A stretch of 37,071 nt of DNA from Phycisphaerales bacterium UBA1845 (GCA_002338715.1 DDIR01000112.1:16987-54057); one strand, 5' to 3'. Shown: positions 26,890 to 34,679, numbered from the stretch's first letter. Notes: generated by a model from the sequence alone, not told the origin. A program made the numbers and translations.

Positions 26890-26988
26890 GAGCGTGTCTC
26901 CCAATTTAGAGATGAACGTGTCAGTCGCCGAATGCTAACGAATTTGATCCGCGTTTGCACCCTCTGCGAAGTTCAGAATTGCAACGTC

Positions 26989-27009
26989 GTAGGGTCCGCT
27001 GTGCGGACC
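26989..27009 (+). repeat. Solitary palindromic element, family D
   Basis: A 21-base element: GTAG followed by GGTCCGC-TGT-GCGGACC. It is identical to the arms of the pair at 28458-28529. It lies between tpiA and the small gene ending at 27046. The nearest copy in opposite orientation is at 27778. Confidence 0.9.
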
Positions 27010-27045
27010 GCTCAAAGCTGGCGCACCAAGAGCCAGCCGGGTGAT

Positions 27046-27393
27046 TCATGGCGTCTTAGTTCGTTCGTTCCAGAAGTGGACCGTGTCCTTAATACAACTC
27101 GCACATTCCGCAAAGTACTCAGCAGCCTCTCCCTCAAGTAGTGGAGCAATCTCATGCAACTGCTTGGCAATCTCACTCAGTCCGCTTAATGCGCGTTCGG
27201 AAAGCCAACGCCGTTGAATGAAGGGCTCAACGGCTGAGAACATGTCACTTTCAAGCAACGGTAAACAGCACCGTTCTGAGTCAGACTTTGACCAGCCATT
27301 CGGAAAGGGTCGCATCCGCAGTTCCTGCCAGCGTTCTACGAGATGATCGTATTCGATTTGCTGTTCAGTGTGTCGTAACCAACTTCGCTTCAT
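27046..27393 (-). CDS. Small helical hypothetical protein
   Basis: The product has 115 residues from ATG 27393, preferred over the frame opening at 27456 because AAAGAAAG precedes it and the upstream 21 residues look random. It is rich in charged and aromatic residues and predicted by eye to be helical: RHTEQQIEYDHLVERWQELR, then a Cys-Cys pair (RCCLPLL), and a long amphipathic segment LSGLSEIAKQLHEIAPLLEGEAAEYFAECASCIKD. No signal peptide or membrane segment. I do not recognise a family. It follows the permuted-ACP-like gene by 75 bases on the same strand, so the two may be co-expressed. Family D elements bracket the pair. Confidence 0.6.
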   Translation of the reverse strand: MKRSWLRHTEQQIEYDHLVERWQELRMRPFPNGWSKSDSERCCLPLLESDMFSAVEPFIQRRWLSERALSGLSEIAKQLHEIAPLLEGEAAEYFAECASCIKDTVHFWNERTKTP

Positions 27394-27468
27394 CTTACTT
27401 TCTTTGCAGGGCCGCGATTCGGACCGTTCATGTTGATTGCATCTTGGCGAATCCAACCGTGTGGACGC

Positions 27469-27750
27469 TTACGTAAAACCCAGGTCCTTTATGATCCATG
27501 TGCTGGGTTTGATTGAGTTTGGACGGGCGCCGCAAACGTCTCCCAGATCCTCACAGATCATCTCCCAGAGGTTCTCAGGTATTGGCAGTCCGAGTTCACT
27601 GAGCCGTGCGCCGATCGCGAATTGAAGCGCACCCGCAGTGAAGTCCGGCGGATGTCGGTGCTCAACGAGATCGTTCAAATCCTCGGGGGATATCGTAATC
27701 CCGATCCGGCGTTCGATACGAAATTGCAAATCCAGAAAATCAATACCCAT
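27469..27750 (-). CDS. Acyl-carrier-protein-like protein with apparently permuted halves and no phosphopantetheine Ser
   Basis: The product has 93 residues from ATG 27750. The frame extends to 28044, but that part overlaps the NADAR gene and a repeat. The N-terminal half MGIDFLDLQFRIERRIGITI aligns by eye with the ACP helix II region (DSLDTVELVMALEEEFGIEI), with Gly2 in place of the modified Ser. FTAGALQFAI (37-46) matches the ACP helix IV TVGDAVDYI. The C-terminal half LWEMICEDLG...IKPSTWIIKDLGFT (61-93) resembles ACP helix I and the loop before Ser (VKKIIGEQLG...FVEDLGAD). The order is therefore swapped relative to ACP. The ribosome site is weak. If correct, it cannot carry a phosphopantetheine arm at the normal place and may act as a protein-interaction domain. 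This is inference from motif similarity only. Confidence 0.6.
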   Translation of the reverse strand: MGIDFLDLQFRIERRIGITISPEDLNDLVEHRHPPDFTAGALQFAIGARLSELGLPIPENLWEMICEDLGDVCGARPNSIKPSTWIIKDLGFT

Positions 27751-27777
27751 AAGAGTCAAGCCGCCGAGTAACGACGT

Positions 27778-27798
27778 GGTCCGCACAGCGGACCCTAC
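27778..27798 (-). repeat. Solitary palindromic element, family D, overlapping the NADAR stop codon
   Basis: The same 21-base element as at 26989, in opposite orientation. Read on the minus strand it begins GTAG at 27798. The TAG of GTAG (27797-27795) is the stop codon of the NADAR gene. Confidence 0.9.
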
Positions 27799-28448
27799 GG
27801 ATTGTTTGTTGCGATTAGCGTTTCCCGAATGTCCATCAGTATATCGCAATAGCGCCATGCGGGGGGCGCATCTTCTTCTTGATTGTGGTCGGGGCAGAGG
27901 ATTAAGTTGCCGGTTGATCGCAGTACCTTGCTGACACTTGGATTTTGCTGAACCTTGGCGCGGGTGGCTTCGACGATCAGGTTGTAGTGTTCGCCTTTTT
28001 CCGGCGTGCGATAGGGCATCCTCTTCCCCTCGAACGTCACCCAATTGATTCTCATTTGCTTCATGTTTTCCGACGCTGCCGTGCCGGCTGACTTGGCCTT
28101 GTGACCGACCATTTGGGCGACTTGTTCGCGGGTGTGTGGCCAGTTGATGCCCGGAAAGGTCGCCCGTTCGTCATCGGGACCTTCGGGGAATTTCATCATC
28201 TGCCAGAAACCTTCGAGGCTTTCGTAGTGCTTGCCGCGAAACTCAAACGGCGTGTGCGCAAAGTTCGACAGCAAACCGAGTTCATTGCGTTTCGATACGA
28301 TGACTTCGCCAGCACCAGCCGCCTGCGGCAGGACTTCCCACCAGACGGCTCTCTCTTCGGGAATCGGCGTCCACCAATGCGCTGGATATCGCTCAGCGCA
28401 ACCGAGCGAACAAATCGCCATTATCATCAATGAAGTCGCGTACTTCAT
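27795..28448 (-). CDS. Exported (lipoprotein-like) NADAR / YbiA-family protein
   Basis: The product has 217 residues from ATG 28448. The frame extends to 28517 but would translate a repeat. Residues 1-17 look like a lipoprotein signal (MKYATSLMIMAICSLGC), although Leu at -2 and Ser at -3 are imperfect. The NADAR domain spans about 50-212: LLSNFAHTPFEF, YESLEGFWQMMKF (75-87; the SEH-F-Q-KF motif of YbiA, with E79 at the catalytic Glu), MVGHKAKSAG, and VLRSTGNLILCPDHN...WRYCDILMDIRETL. Family members cleave N-glycosidic bonds of riboflavin intermediates or remove ADP-ribose from guanine. Those substrates are cytoplasmic, so an export signal is odd. The 5' leader and the stop codon both lie in or next to family D elements. 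Substrate unknown. Confidence 0.8.
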   Translation of the reverse strand: MKYATSLMIMAICSLGCAERYPAHWWTPIPEERAVWWEVLPQAAGAGEVIVSKRNELGLLSNFAHTPFEFRGKHYESLEGFWQMMKFPEGPDDERATFPGINWPHTREQVAQMVGHKAKSAGTAASENMKQMRINWVTFEGKRMPYRTPEKGEHYNLIVEATRAKVQQNPSVSKVLRSTGNLILCPDHNQEEDAPPAWRYCDILMDIRETLIATNNP

Positions 28449-28457
28449 GACCAAACC

Positions 28458-28529
28458 GTAGGGTCCGCTGTGCGGACCGTTTCGTGTATCAGAATCGTTA
28501 GAACAAACGGTCCGCACAGCGGACCCTAC
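28458..28529. repeat. Inverted pair of palindromic elements, family D (72 bases)
   Basis: The left arm (28458-28478) is GTAG followed by GGTCCGC-TGT-GCGGACC. The right arm (28509-28529) is its exact reverse complement. The spacer is 30 bases. The pair fills the gap between the oxidoreductase stop and the NADAR start. The TAG of the right arm (28528-28526) is the stop codon of the oxidoreductase. Confidence 0.92.
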
Positions 28530-29536
28530 TTGAAACGAAGATCTTCTTCATGTGGAACGGCAACTCGTCCACCGCCCAACCTTGCAGACGCCAGCAGCGC
28601 ATCCATCACCACCGCGTTGCGCAAGCCTTCCTTCGCGTCAATCATGCACATTCCACCGCGGACGGCATTCGCGAAGTCTTCCACCATCGCCTGGTACATG
28701 GCGAATGGTTCGTACTCGATCTCGCGCGTTTCCTCTCTTGTCTTGAGGATCAGCGTCACGGGTACGTTGTTGATACCGACGCCTTTCGGCAGTTCAATCG
28801 TCCCGCCTGTTCCGCACGCGAGGATGCGATTGCGAAAACCGGCATCGAAACCGCTTGAGATCACACCGTATCTGCCCGAACCGAAATCGAGCAAACCGTG
28901 AAGGGCCATATCAACCTTGTATTCGGGATGAAAGTCCCCCATCGCAGTGACAGCTCGTGGCACTTCGTCAAAGAATAACCGGCAGGCATTGACGCAATAG
29001 GTGCCGATATCCAGCAATCCTCCCCCGCCCCACTTTGGGTTGAGTCGCACATCCGTCGTGCTTTCCATGTGATAGCTGAATGCGCCCTCCACCGTGCGCA
29101 ATTCGCCGATCGCACCGTCATCGATAAGCCGCTTCGCTTCTTTGATCGAAGGGTGGTAGCGATACATGAACGCTTCGACCAGCAAGCGATCAGCCTTGGC
29201 AGCCGCTTCGATCAACTCGGCGCACTGCGGCGCATCGTTGGCCAATGGTTTTTCGCAGAGAACGTGCTTGCCGCGCTCAAACGCCGCGAGTGCCAGCGGT
29301 AAGTGCAGACCGTTGTGCGTGGCGATGTAAACGGCTTCCACTTCGGGATCGTCGAGCAGCGCTTCGTAACTGCCATACGCACGCTTCGGGTTGATGGATT
29401 CCGCGCGGGTGATATCGCGACTGGCAGCCGCGGCCAACTCTGCGTTCGGTGCGTCATTGATCGCCGGGACATACGCCTTCACCGCGATCCTGCCCACGCC
29501 AAGAATTCCGAACTGCACCGGTCGATCTGCGCTCAT
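28526..29536 (-). CDS. Gfo/Idh/MocA-family oxidoreductase
   Basis: The product has 336 residues; ATG 29536 lies eight bases after AAAGG, and the nine upstream codons are unlikely to be used. The Rossmann fold is at the N-terminus with FGILGVGRIA (the G-x-G-x-x-A dinucleotide loop). YIATHNGLHLPLALAAFERGKHVLCEKPLA follows, with the family EKP motif containing the active-site Lys. The C-terminal alpha/beta domain has NPKWGGGGLLDIGTYCVNACRLFF, with the conserved G-G-x-L-x-D-G-Y/H region. These enzymes oxidise or reduce sugars and related alcohols with NAD(P). The closest subgroup by eye is the dihydrodiol/xylose dehydrogenase type (TYCVNACR). Its stop codon is formed by a family D repeat. No signal peptide; cytoplasmic. 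Confidence 0.92.
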   Translation of the reverse strand: MSADRPVQFGILGVGRIAVKAYVPAINDAPNAELAAAASRDITRAESINPKRAYGSYEALLDDPEVEAVYIATHNGLHLPLALAAFERGKHVLCEKPLANDAPQCAELIEAAAKADRLLVEAFMYRYHPSIKEAKRLIDDGAIGELRTVEGAFSYHMESTTDVRLNPKWGGGGLLDIGTYCVNACRLFFDEVPRAVTAMGDFHPEYKVDMALHGLLDFGSGRYGVISSGFDAGFRNRILACGTGGTIELPKGVGINNVPVTLILKTREETREIEYEPFAMYQAMVEDFANAVRGGMCMIDAKEGLRNAVVMDALLASARLGGGRVAVPHEEDLRFK

Positions 29537-29649
29537 CGTGGGACCTTTCCTGGGCGAAGCCATGTTGCCACATACACCTATTCAATTCATCCAAGCCGTC
29601 GAGGCCCGAACACTGGCGGGCCACATGCTAACCCAGCCGGCGACTCAAA

Positions 29650-29685
29650 CAAAACGACCGGCATCGCGATTGCGATGCCGGTCGT
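29650..29685 (-). terminator. Rho-independent terminator of the NxxGxxAF-repeat protein gene
   Basis: A perfect 14-base stem, ACGACCGGCATCGC (29654-29667) with 29672-29685, around a four-base loop. On the minus strand it is followed by TTTTGTTTG. It starts about 67 bases after the stop at 29753. Confidence 0.9.
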
Positions 29686-29752
29686 CGGCAAGAGCTCTCA
29701 ATGAGCGCGGCATTTCGCCATAGGCAAGATGCCGGGCACCCATCGTGAAGCA

Positions 29753-32700
29753 CTACTCGTGCACATTCGACGCGTCTTCAAGGCCCTCCAGGGTCGCCCC
29801 GTCCTTTGACTGACGCTTCGTCGGCAGTTCCTTGATCAGATTGTCGCGCCGCAGTTTCTGCGGGCTGAATCCGCGTGACCTGGCGTATTTCTCCGTCAGC
29901 TTGATGTTCACCTGACTGTTCACCTGGATACGCTGACCCTTATGAACAATATCGAACGTCGTCCGCGTTGGAATCAAATCACTACCGACTTCCGTGACCT
30001 CAAACTGAATCACTTCCTCTTCGTCGCTGACGTTCTCAGTAATGCTTTCGACATCCGCGACGAATCCATCGGGCGGCTCGACCCCAACCGTCACATCCCA
30101 ATCGCCAACGCTTTCGAAGACAAAGGGATATTCCTGCTGGGTATCGTCCCAGATCATTTCCTCCGGTTCGACGACCAGCAATTCGGACCCGGTAAATCGC
30201 CTCATCCGACAGGCGAATCGCCTACCATCACCGCGCACAATCTGGAACATTCGTGCGAATTCCGTTTCCCCACAATCGACCCGCGAGACCGGATGTCCGA
30301 TCGGATCGGGCAGGAGGATCTGACTCAAATCCTTGGCAATGACGAAGTACTTACCCGGTGGGACATCGATCTCCGCATATCCGTTGGCATCGGTGGTCGC
30401 GCAATTCACCGGTTCGCAGTTGTCAACGATGCACTGGAATTTACCGAAGAACTGCGGGCACTCGGTCTCGGCACAACTGCCAGCCGACCGATCGTAAGCG
30501 CACACTTCGGTATCCGCGATCGGTTGTTTTGAAAACGATGGACGTCGGCCAAAACCGAGAACGTATCGGCGCAGCTTGACGAGAATCGATGAACCGTAAT
30601 CCACATCGACATTGGCCGAGTCGCTTGCCGAATTCCCGCATTCATCCGTCGCCGTGAAGGTGACTTCCGTCATTTCACCGGCTGGGAACGTTGCGGGTGC
30701 GTCATTGGTCACCGTCACCATGCCACAATCATCGTCGGTGGTCACGGTGGGCAGCGCGACGACCTCGTCGCCCGAGCAGTCTTCGTCAACCACCTCGATG
30801 AGACTCTCGCTCAGCGAGATGCTCGGAGGCGTTGTGTCATGGGTCGCGATCAACTGGTCGCACCCGCTCTCGTTGCCGCATTCGTCACTGCTGACAAAGC
30901 TGCGCGTGATCGAAACCGTGTCACCACAACCTGTTGACGTCACGTCGGTGTAGGTGATGTCGGCCGTACCGCACGCATCGGTCGCGGTCGCGGTGCCGGT
31001 TGCAGCGACGCTCGTGTCATCGCCGCAATCCAATGCCAGTTGGTCGGCTGGGCAGGTGATCACGGGAGCCGTGGTGTCGCTGACGTCAATCAACTGATCG
31101 CAGGACGCGGTGTTCCCGGCCCCGTCGTCCGCGGTCCACGTTCGGGTGATGATTTCCGCACCGCCGCAATCCGGATCGGAGGAGTCAACGTAGGTCACCG
31201 GCACGCTGCCGCCCGAGCAACTGTCTTCAGCCGTCGCCGATCCCAGCGTCTCGATGCTTGTGTCCGCTGGGCATTCCAAAACGAAATCCTGCGGACACAT
31301 GATTTCAAGTTGTCCGCCCGAACCGCCCGCGACCTGGGCGACGTAAATGCCAAAGTCAAAGTTGCTGAACTGTGCCAGGAAGGCGACCTGGTTGGCGTCG
31401 TTCAGACCGTTGTACCGTCCGGCCAACGAGGCAAACCCGCGATGGACTGCCAACTTCTTCTGCTGTGCACCGAGCGGCGAGAACTCCCCACCCAAATCCG
31501 CCAGCGACGTTGTGCTGTCAACGATGCGAATGGGTTGTCCGCTGCAGGTATCGAGGAAGTACAAACCCCGCAGGCTCGACCCGGTGTCGGTGACTCCGCG
31601 CCCGTCAAAAACCATGTTGCCGGCTTCGTTGATCGCGGCGCTGAAGGCTTCGAACTGCGTAACCCGTGCGGGATCGGGCAGGCCTGGCGCGGTGGATGCT
31701 GCGTCAAGCACCAAACCAATCGTGCTTGCGTCAATATTCGTGCTGTAAATCCCCTGGTTGTTGGCCGTGCCGCTGTTGCGGATCGTGGCGAAGTAGCCCA
31801 TCGCTCCCGACTGATTGACTTCCGCGATGCGCAGGACGTCAAACTCCGCGCCGGCGATGTCGCCGGGGACGGCTGGACCTCCGGCCTGCGTATCGATCAC
31901 GGTCGAATACGGACCGCCCGGCACATCGGCGACATACAATCCGGATGTACCGTTTGACAGGCTGGCTGAGAAAATCACGCGGCCTGTGTCGTCAATCTCC
32001 TGATCAGAAAAACCGCTGAAGGTTGCAGTGCCCGCGTCGGGCGCCGTGACAAACTCAAACGCGACGGTGGTCGGCGGTCCGCCCGAAACCGGCACACTGA
32101 ACACGCCATCTCGAATGGGTCCACTTGCAGAGTTCAACCGGATGCTGCCGTGGAACGCGACCACGCCCGACTGATTGATGCTGATCTGCGGGCGAATCTC
32201 CAGGAACGGCTGCGGAGTACCGAACGGAACGCCGGTTGGCACGGTCGTGTTGTCGGCGAGTTGGGCGATCGGACCACCTGCGACCGACGACCCGAAAAGC
32301 CCGGTATCAAAACTGTTGTAGCCCGCCCAGAATGCCAGTTGGCCGGCATTGTTGAGTGCGACCAACGCCAGGTTATCCAGCGAACTCCCCGAGAATGTAA
32401 ACGTTGAGAAAGTGGCCCCGCCAGCCCCCGGTACTGAATCGAGCGTGTCGACGATCTTGACCAACGGTCCACCCGTGGTCGTCGTCGCGTAGATTCCAGC
32501 CGATGCTCCTGCCACGGGGTCGAAGAATCGTGCGCGAAAGACCACGTCACCGTTGTTGTTGATCAACGGCGTGGAGAAATCCAAGAAGTATGCCTCAAAC
32601 GGTCGACCGGGTACGGCAAATCCGGGCGTACCCGCATCGACCAGGTTATCGACCAAAACATCCAGCGGATCGCCGGGCCGTTGAACGTAAATACCCAGCG

Positions 32701-32968
32701 CCGCACCGGAATTGTTATCAAACTCTGAAGCGCTGCGCGCTCTAAAAACGACTTCGCCTGAAGCGTTGATGGACGGCAGGTGGACGTTGGATTCACCGCG
32801 AAATACAAATGGGAAATCTCGGTTCGGTACGGGATCACGCGTCCCTCCGATGCTTTGAACAACCGGATCAATCACGACTTGCGCGTGGGTGGTGACGTCG
32901 GTCGCCAATAGTGCAGCCGCCACGCTTGCGGTCAAACAAATACTGCGGTTTAGCCAACTTGCCCTCAT
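29753..32968 (-). CDS. Secreted NxxGxxAF tandem-repeat protein with HYR-like domains
   Basis: The frame opens at 33259, but ATG 32968 lies eight bases after GGAGG and starts a signal peptide (1-29, ending THAQ), giving 1071 residues. About 68-570 carries at least eight copies of the N-x-x-G-x-x-A/V-F motif: INASGEVVFRA, INNNGDVVFRA, LNNAGQLAFWA, INQSGVVAFHG, IDDTGRVIFSA, VNQSGAMGYFA, INEAGNMVFDG and LNDANQVAFLA. Each lies in a roughly 60-residue beta unit. From about 560 to 790 come Cys-containing HYR-like Ig domains (CPADQLALDCGDD, ATDACGTADITYTD, SSDECGNESGCDQL). The C-terminal 280 residues include a Cys-rich block (ETECPQFFGKFQCIVDNCEPVNC), a DANGYAEIDVPPGKYFV carboxypeptidase-regulatory-like strand and a basic end. 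No enzyme motif. Likely a surface or secreted structural protein; own terminator. Confidence 0.85.
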   Translation of the reverse strand: MRASWLNRSICLTASVAAALLATDVTTHAQVVIDPVVQSIGGTRDPVPNRDFPFVFRGESNVHLPSINASGEVVFRARSASEFDNNSGAALGIYVQRPGDPLDVLVDNLVDAGTPGFAVPGRPFEAYFLDFSTPLINNNGDVVFRARFFDPVAGASAGIYATTTTGGPLVKIVDTLDSVPGAGGATFSTFTFSGSSLDNLALVALNNAGQLAFWAGYNSFDTGLFGSSVAGGPIAQLADNTTVPTGVPFGTPQPFLEIRPQISINQSGVVAFHGSIRLNSASGPIRDGVFSVPVSGGPPTTVAFEFVTAPDAGTATFSGFSDQEIDDTGRVIFSASLSNGTSGLYVADVPGGPYSTVIDTQAGGPAVPGDIAGAEFDVLRIAEVNQSGAMGYFATIRNSGTANNQGIYSTNIDASTIGLVLDAASTAPGLPDPARVTQFEAFSAAINEAGNMVFDGRGVTDTGSSLRGLYFLDTCSGQPIRIVDSTTSLADLGGEFSPLGAQQKKLAVHRGFASLAGRYNGLNDANQVAFLAQFSNFDFGIYVAQVAGGSGGQLEIMCPQDFVLECPADTSIETLGSATAEDSCSGGSVPVTYVDSSDPDCGGAEIITRTWTADDGAGNTASCDQLIDVSDTTAPVITCPADQLALDCGDDTSVAATGTATATDACGTADITYTDVTSTGCGDTVSITRSFVSSDECGNESGCDQLIATHDTTPPSISLSESLIEVVDEDCSGDEVVALPTVTTDDDCGMVTVTNDAPATFPAGEMTEVTFTATDECGNSASDSANVDVDYGSSILVKLRRYVLGFGRRPSFSKQPIADTEVCAYDRSAGSCAETECPQFFGKFQCIVDNCEPVNCATTDANGYAEIDVPPGKYFVIAKDLSQILLPDPIGHPVSRVDCGETEFARMFQIVRGDGRRFACRMRRFTGSELLVVEPEEMIWDDTQQEYPFVFESVGDWDVTVGVEPPDGFVADVESITENVSDEEEVIQFEVTEVGSDLIPTRTTFDIVHKGQRIQVNSQVNIKLTEKYARSRGFSPQKLRRDNLIKELPTKRQSKDGATLEGLEDASNVHE

Positions 32969-33991
32969 GTTTTCGACCTCCAAACTGAGTTGAAAATCGC
33001 GTCGAGCCTGTAAGCGCACTCGAAGAATTGAATGTTGAACCAAAAGACGTGCGCTGTCATGACGAACTCGAACTGCGAGATGAAAGAAACTGCATGGCTC
33101 GAAGATATCAACCTGAAGCGGCAAACTCAACACCAAGGCGCAAGAGTTTGTCGTGAAACAAGTCCAAGCGTGCCGTGATTCGATCGACGCGCGCTTAATC
33201 TGACGATCAAACAACGACGTTTTCGCGGCGCGTTCGTTCGCGCGACTTGGGCAGGACAAACAAACGAGAGCGGTTCACTTAGGGTGTTTGCACCATAGCC
33301 ACGCAAACGCGCTGAGCCACGCTCTAACACATGGCCATTGGAAGAAAAATTTTGAAAATTCAACACGCAAACACGAATCAAATTGGGCAAGCCCAGACCA
33401 ATTGGAGCACAGGTCACCTTTTGCCCGGCACTTGGAACTTATGGCGAACTTAATTCAAGCGTGGCGTATTGCTTGTCCACCCATTACTGCGCGGGTTACT
33501 GCACGGGCGTCAGTACTCACCTGGATTGACTTTTTTCGCTGAACTCCCGCGCGCATGGGAATGACGGCGCAGCCCAGTTGCTGCATTTGAATTGAAGGCG
33601 CTCTCGACACTTGATTGCCCTGGTCAGAACCCGACATTGTGGATTCCAGATTTCGGCCGCTGCGTGATTGAGGCGACTTGCGTGCGGATCATGAGAACGT
33701 CGTGGCGACGCCTGAATCATTGGCATGGTCGGCGACCGCGCGATACGGTTACCGCATTGTGATGTGGCCCCCCTGTTTGTGGGGATTGTTCCAGCAAAGC
33801 AGTGGGGTTAGGGTCTTGCGTGAGCGTCTGGGGCGTGCCGGTTCGGCTTCCCTTACTCCTTCTGAACCGGCACGGTCCGATGCCACCGACCCGCCAGCCC
33901 AGTTATTGCAAACTGCCCATTCGGACACCGCAGCGAGTGAACGCGACGAATCGACGCAACGTGCGCGGAAGGTCATTCGGTGGAATAATCT
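32969..33991. other. 1.0 kb intergenic region
   Basis: No convincing gene. Small frames on both strands show no known motif. It contains a degenerate family E element at 33542-33567 and a perfect hairpin GTGCCGGTTC (33835-33844) with GAACCGGCAC (33864-33873) about 120 bases past the stop at 33992. That hairpin may act in ending the minus-strand transcript from the membrane-protein gene. The part near 32969 must hold the promoter of the NxxGxxAF gene. Confidence 0.5.
33542..33567 (-). repeat. Degenerate solitary palindromic element, family E
   Basis: On the minus strand it reads CGTCATTCCCATGCGCGCGG and then GAGTTC. This matches the CGTCATTCCCGCGCAGGCGG element with changes in the loop, so it is probably a decayed copy. 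Confidence 0.6.
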
Positions 33992-34534
33992 TTACGAGCG
34001 GTCGCGCAGGCTGCGCCACAGGGACCAGACGAAAATCCCCAACCCGATCGCCATGCCCGTGTGGGCCAAACCGTAGACCGTGTGCCGAAGCGCAACGGCT
34101 CCCCCGAAATACGCGGCATTGATTGCGTCGAGGTTGGTCGTGCCGAATCGGGCGCTGAGCAGCACGTGATAGCCTTTGTACAACATCAGCCCCACAGTGA
34201 CAGCCGCACACGGCAGGTAGAGTCGCGAGGTCCAGCGCATCGCCTTCGGGCCGATCTCTGCACCGCCATGCGCCCAAGCCAGATGCATCATCCCGAGCAG
34301 CGCCACCGGAAGCAGCACACCGATGAAGAGGATGTGCCCATGCACCAGCGCCAACCGCAGATTCGCATCCCAATAGCTCAAGTCGCCAGCCGCTTCGAGA
34401 TTGAACTTCTTCGACGATTCCTGAAACGCGACGCCGCTAAGCAACCCCACCACAAGAAAGATCGAAGCAAACCGCAAGTAAACACGAACAACAGAACGGT
34501 AGTGGGCAGGAAACTTCAACGTGGATTCATTCAT
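33992..34534 (-). CDS. His-rich four-helix membrane protein, DUF2871-like by topology
   Basis: The product has 180 residues from ATG 34534. The frame is open to 34705, where it overlaps the neighbour gene; no start has a good ribosome site, so the start is uncertain. Four membrane segments: VYLRFASIFLVVGLLSGVAF, LVHGHILFIGVLLPVALLGM, YLPCAAVTVGLMLYKGYHVL and LRHTVYGLAHTGMAIGLGIF. Each of the last three carries His within or at the edge of the helix (HGH, MMH, YKGYH, LRH, LAH). That pattern recalls small heme- or metal-binding membrane proteins related to the DUF2871 group. The family call is weak. It follows the lipoprotein gene by 145 bases. Function unknown. Confidence 0.6.
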   Translation of the reverse strand: MNESTLKFPAHYRSVVRVYLRFASIFLVVGLLSGVAFQESSKKFNLEAAGDLSYWDANLRLALVHGHILFIGVLLPVALLGMMHLAWAHGGAEIGPKAMRWTSRLYLPCAAVTVGLMLYKGYHVLLSARFGTTNLDAINAAYFGGAVALRHTVYGLAHTGMAIGLGIFVWSLWRSLRDRS

Positions 34535-34679
34535 GATGCCGGAATCATAGTGCAGCGGTTCGAAATTGTCTGCAGGACATTTTGGCGCAACCGCCCCCGG
34601 ATCGGCCAAGTCGACCGGCCCGTCTTCCATGCGCAAATTGGAAACACTTGTGCAGTTTTTTTTGGATATGTCGGCTGGC

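Noticed and set aside
22830..28529. Could the repeated hairpins be a CRISPR array?
   Set aside because: Copies are inverted rather than direct, occur in pairs separated by whole genes, differ in sequence between sites, and no cas gene is present.
33678..34076. Plus-strand open frame of 132 codons
   Set aside because: Overlaps the end of the membrane-protein gene on the other strand and a hairpin; no recognisable motif.
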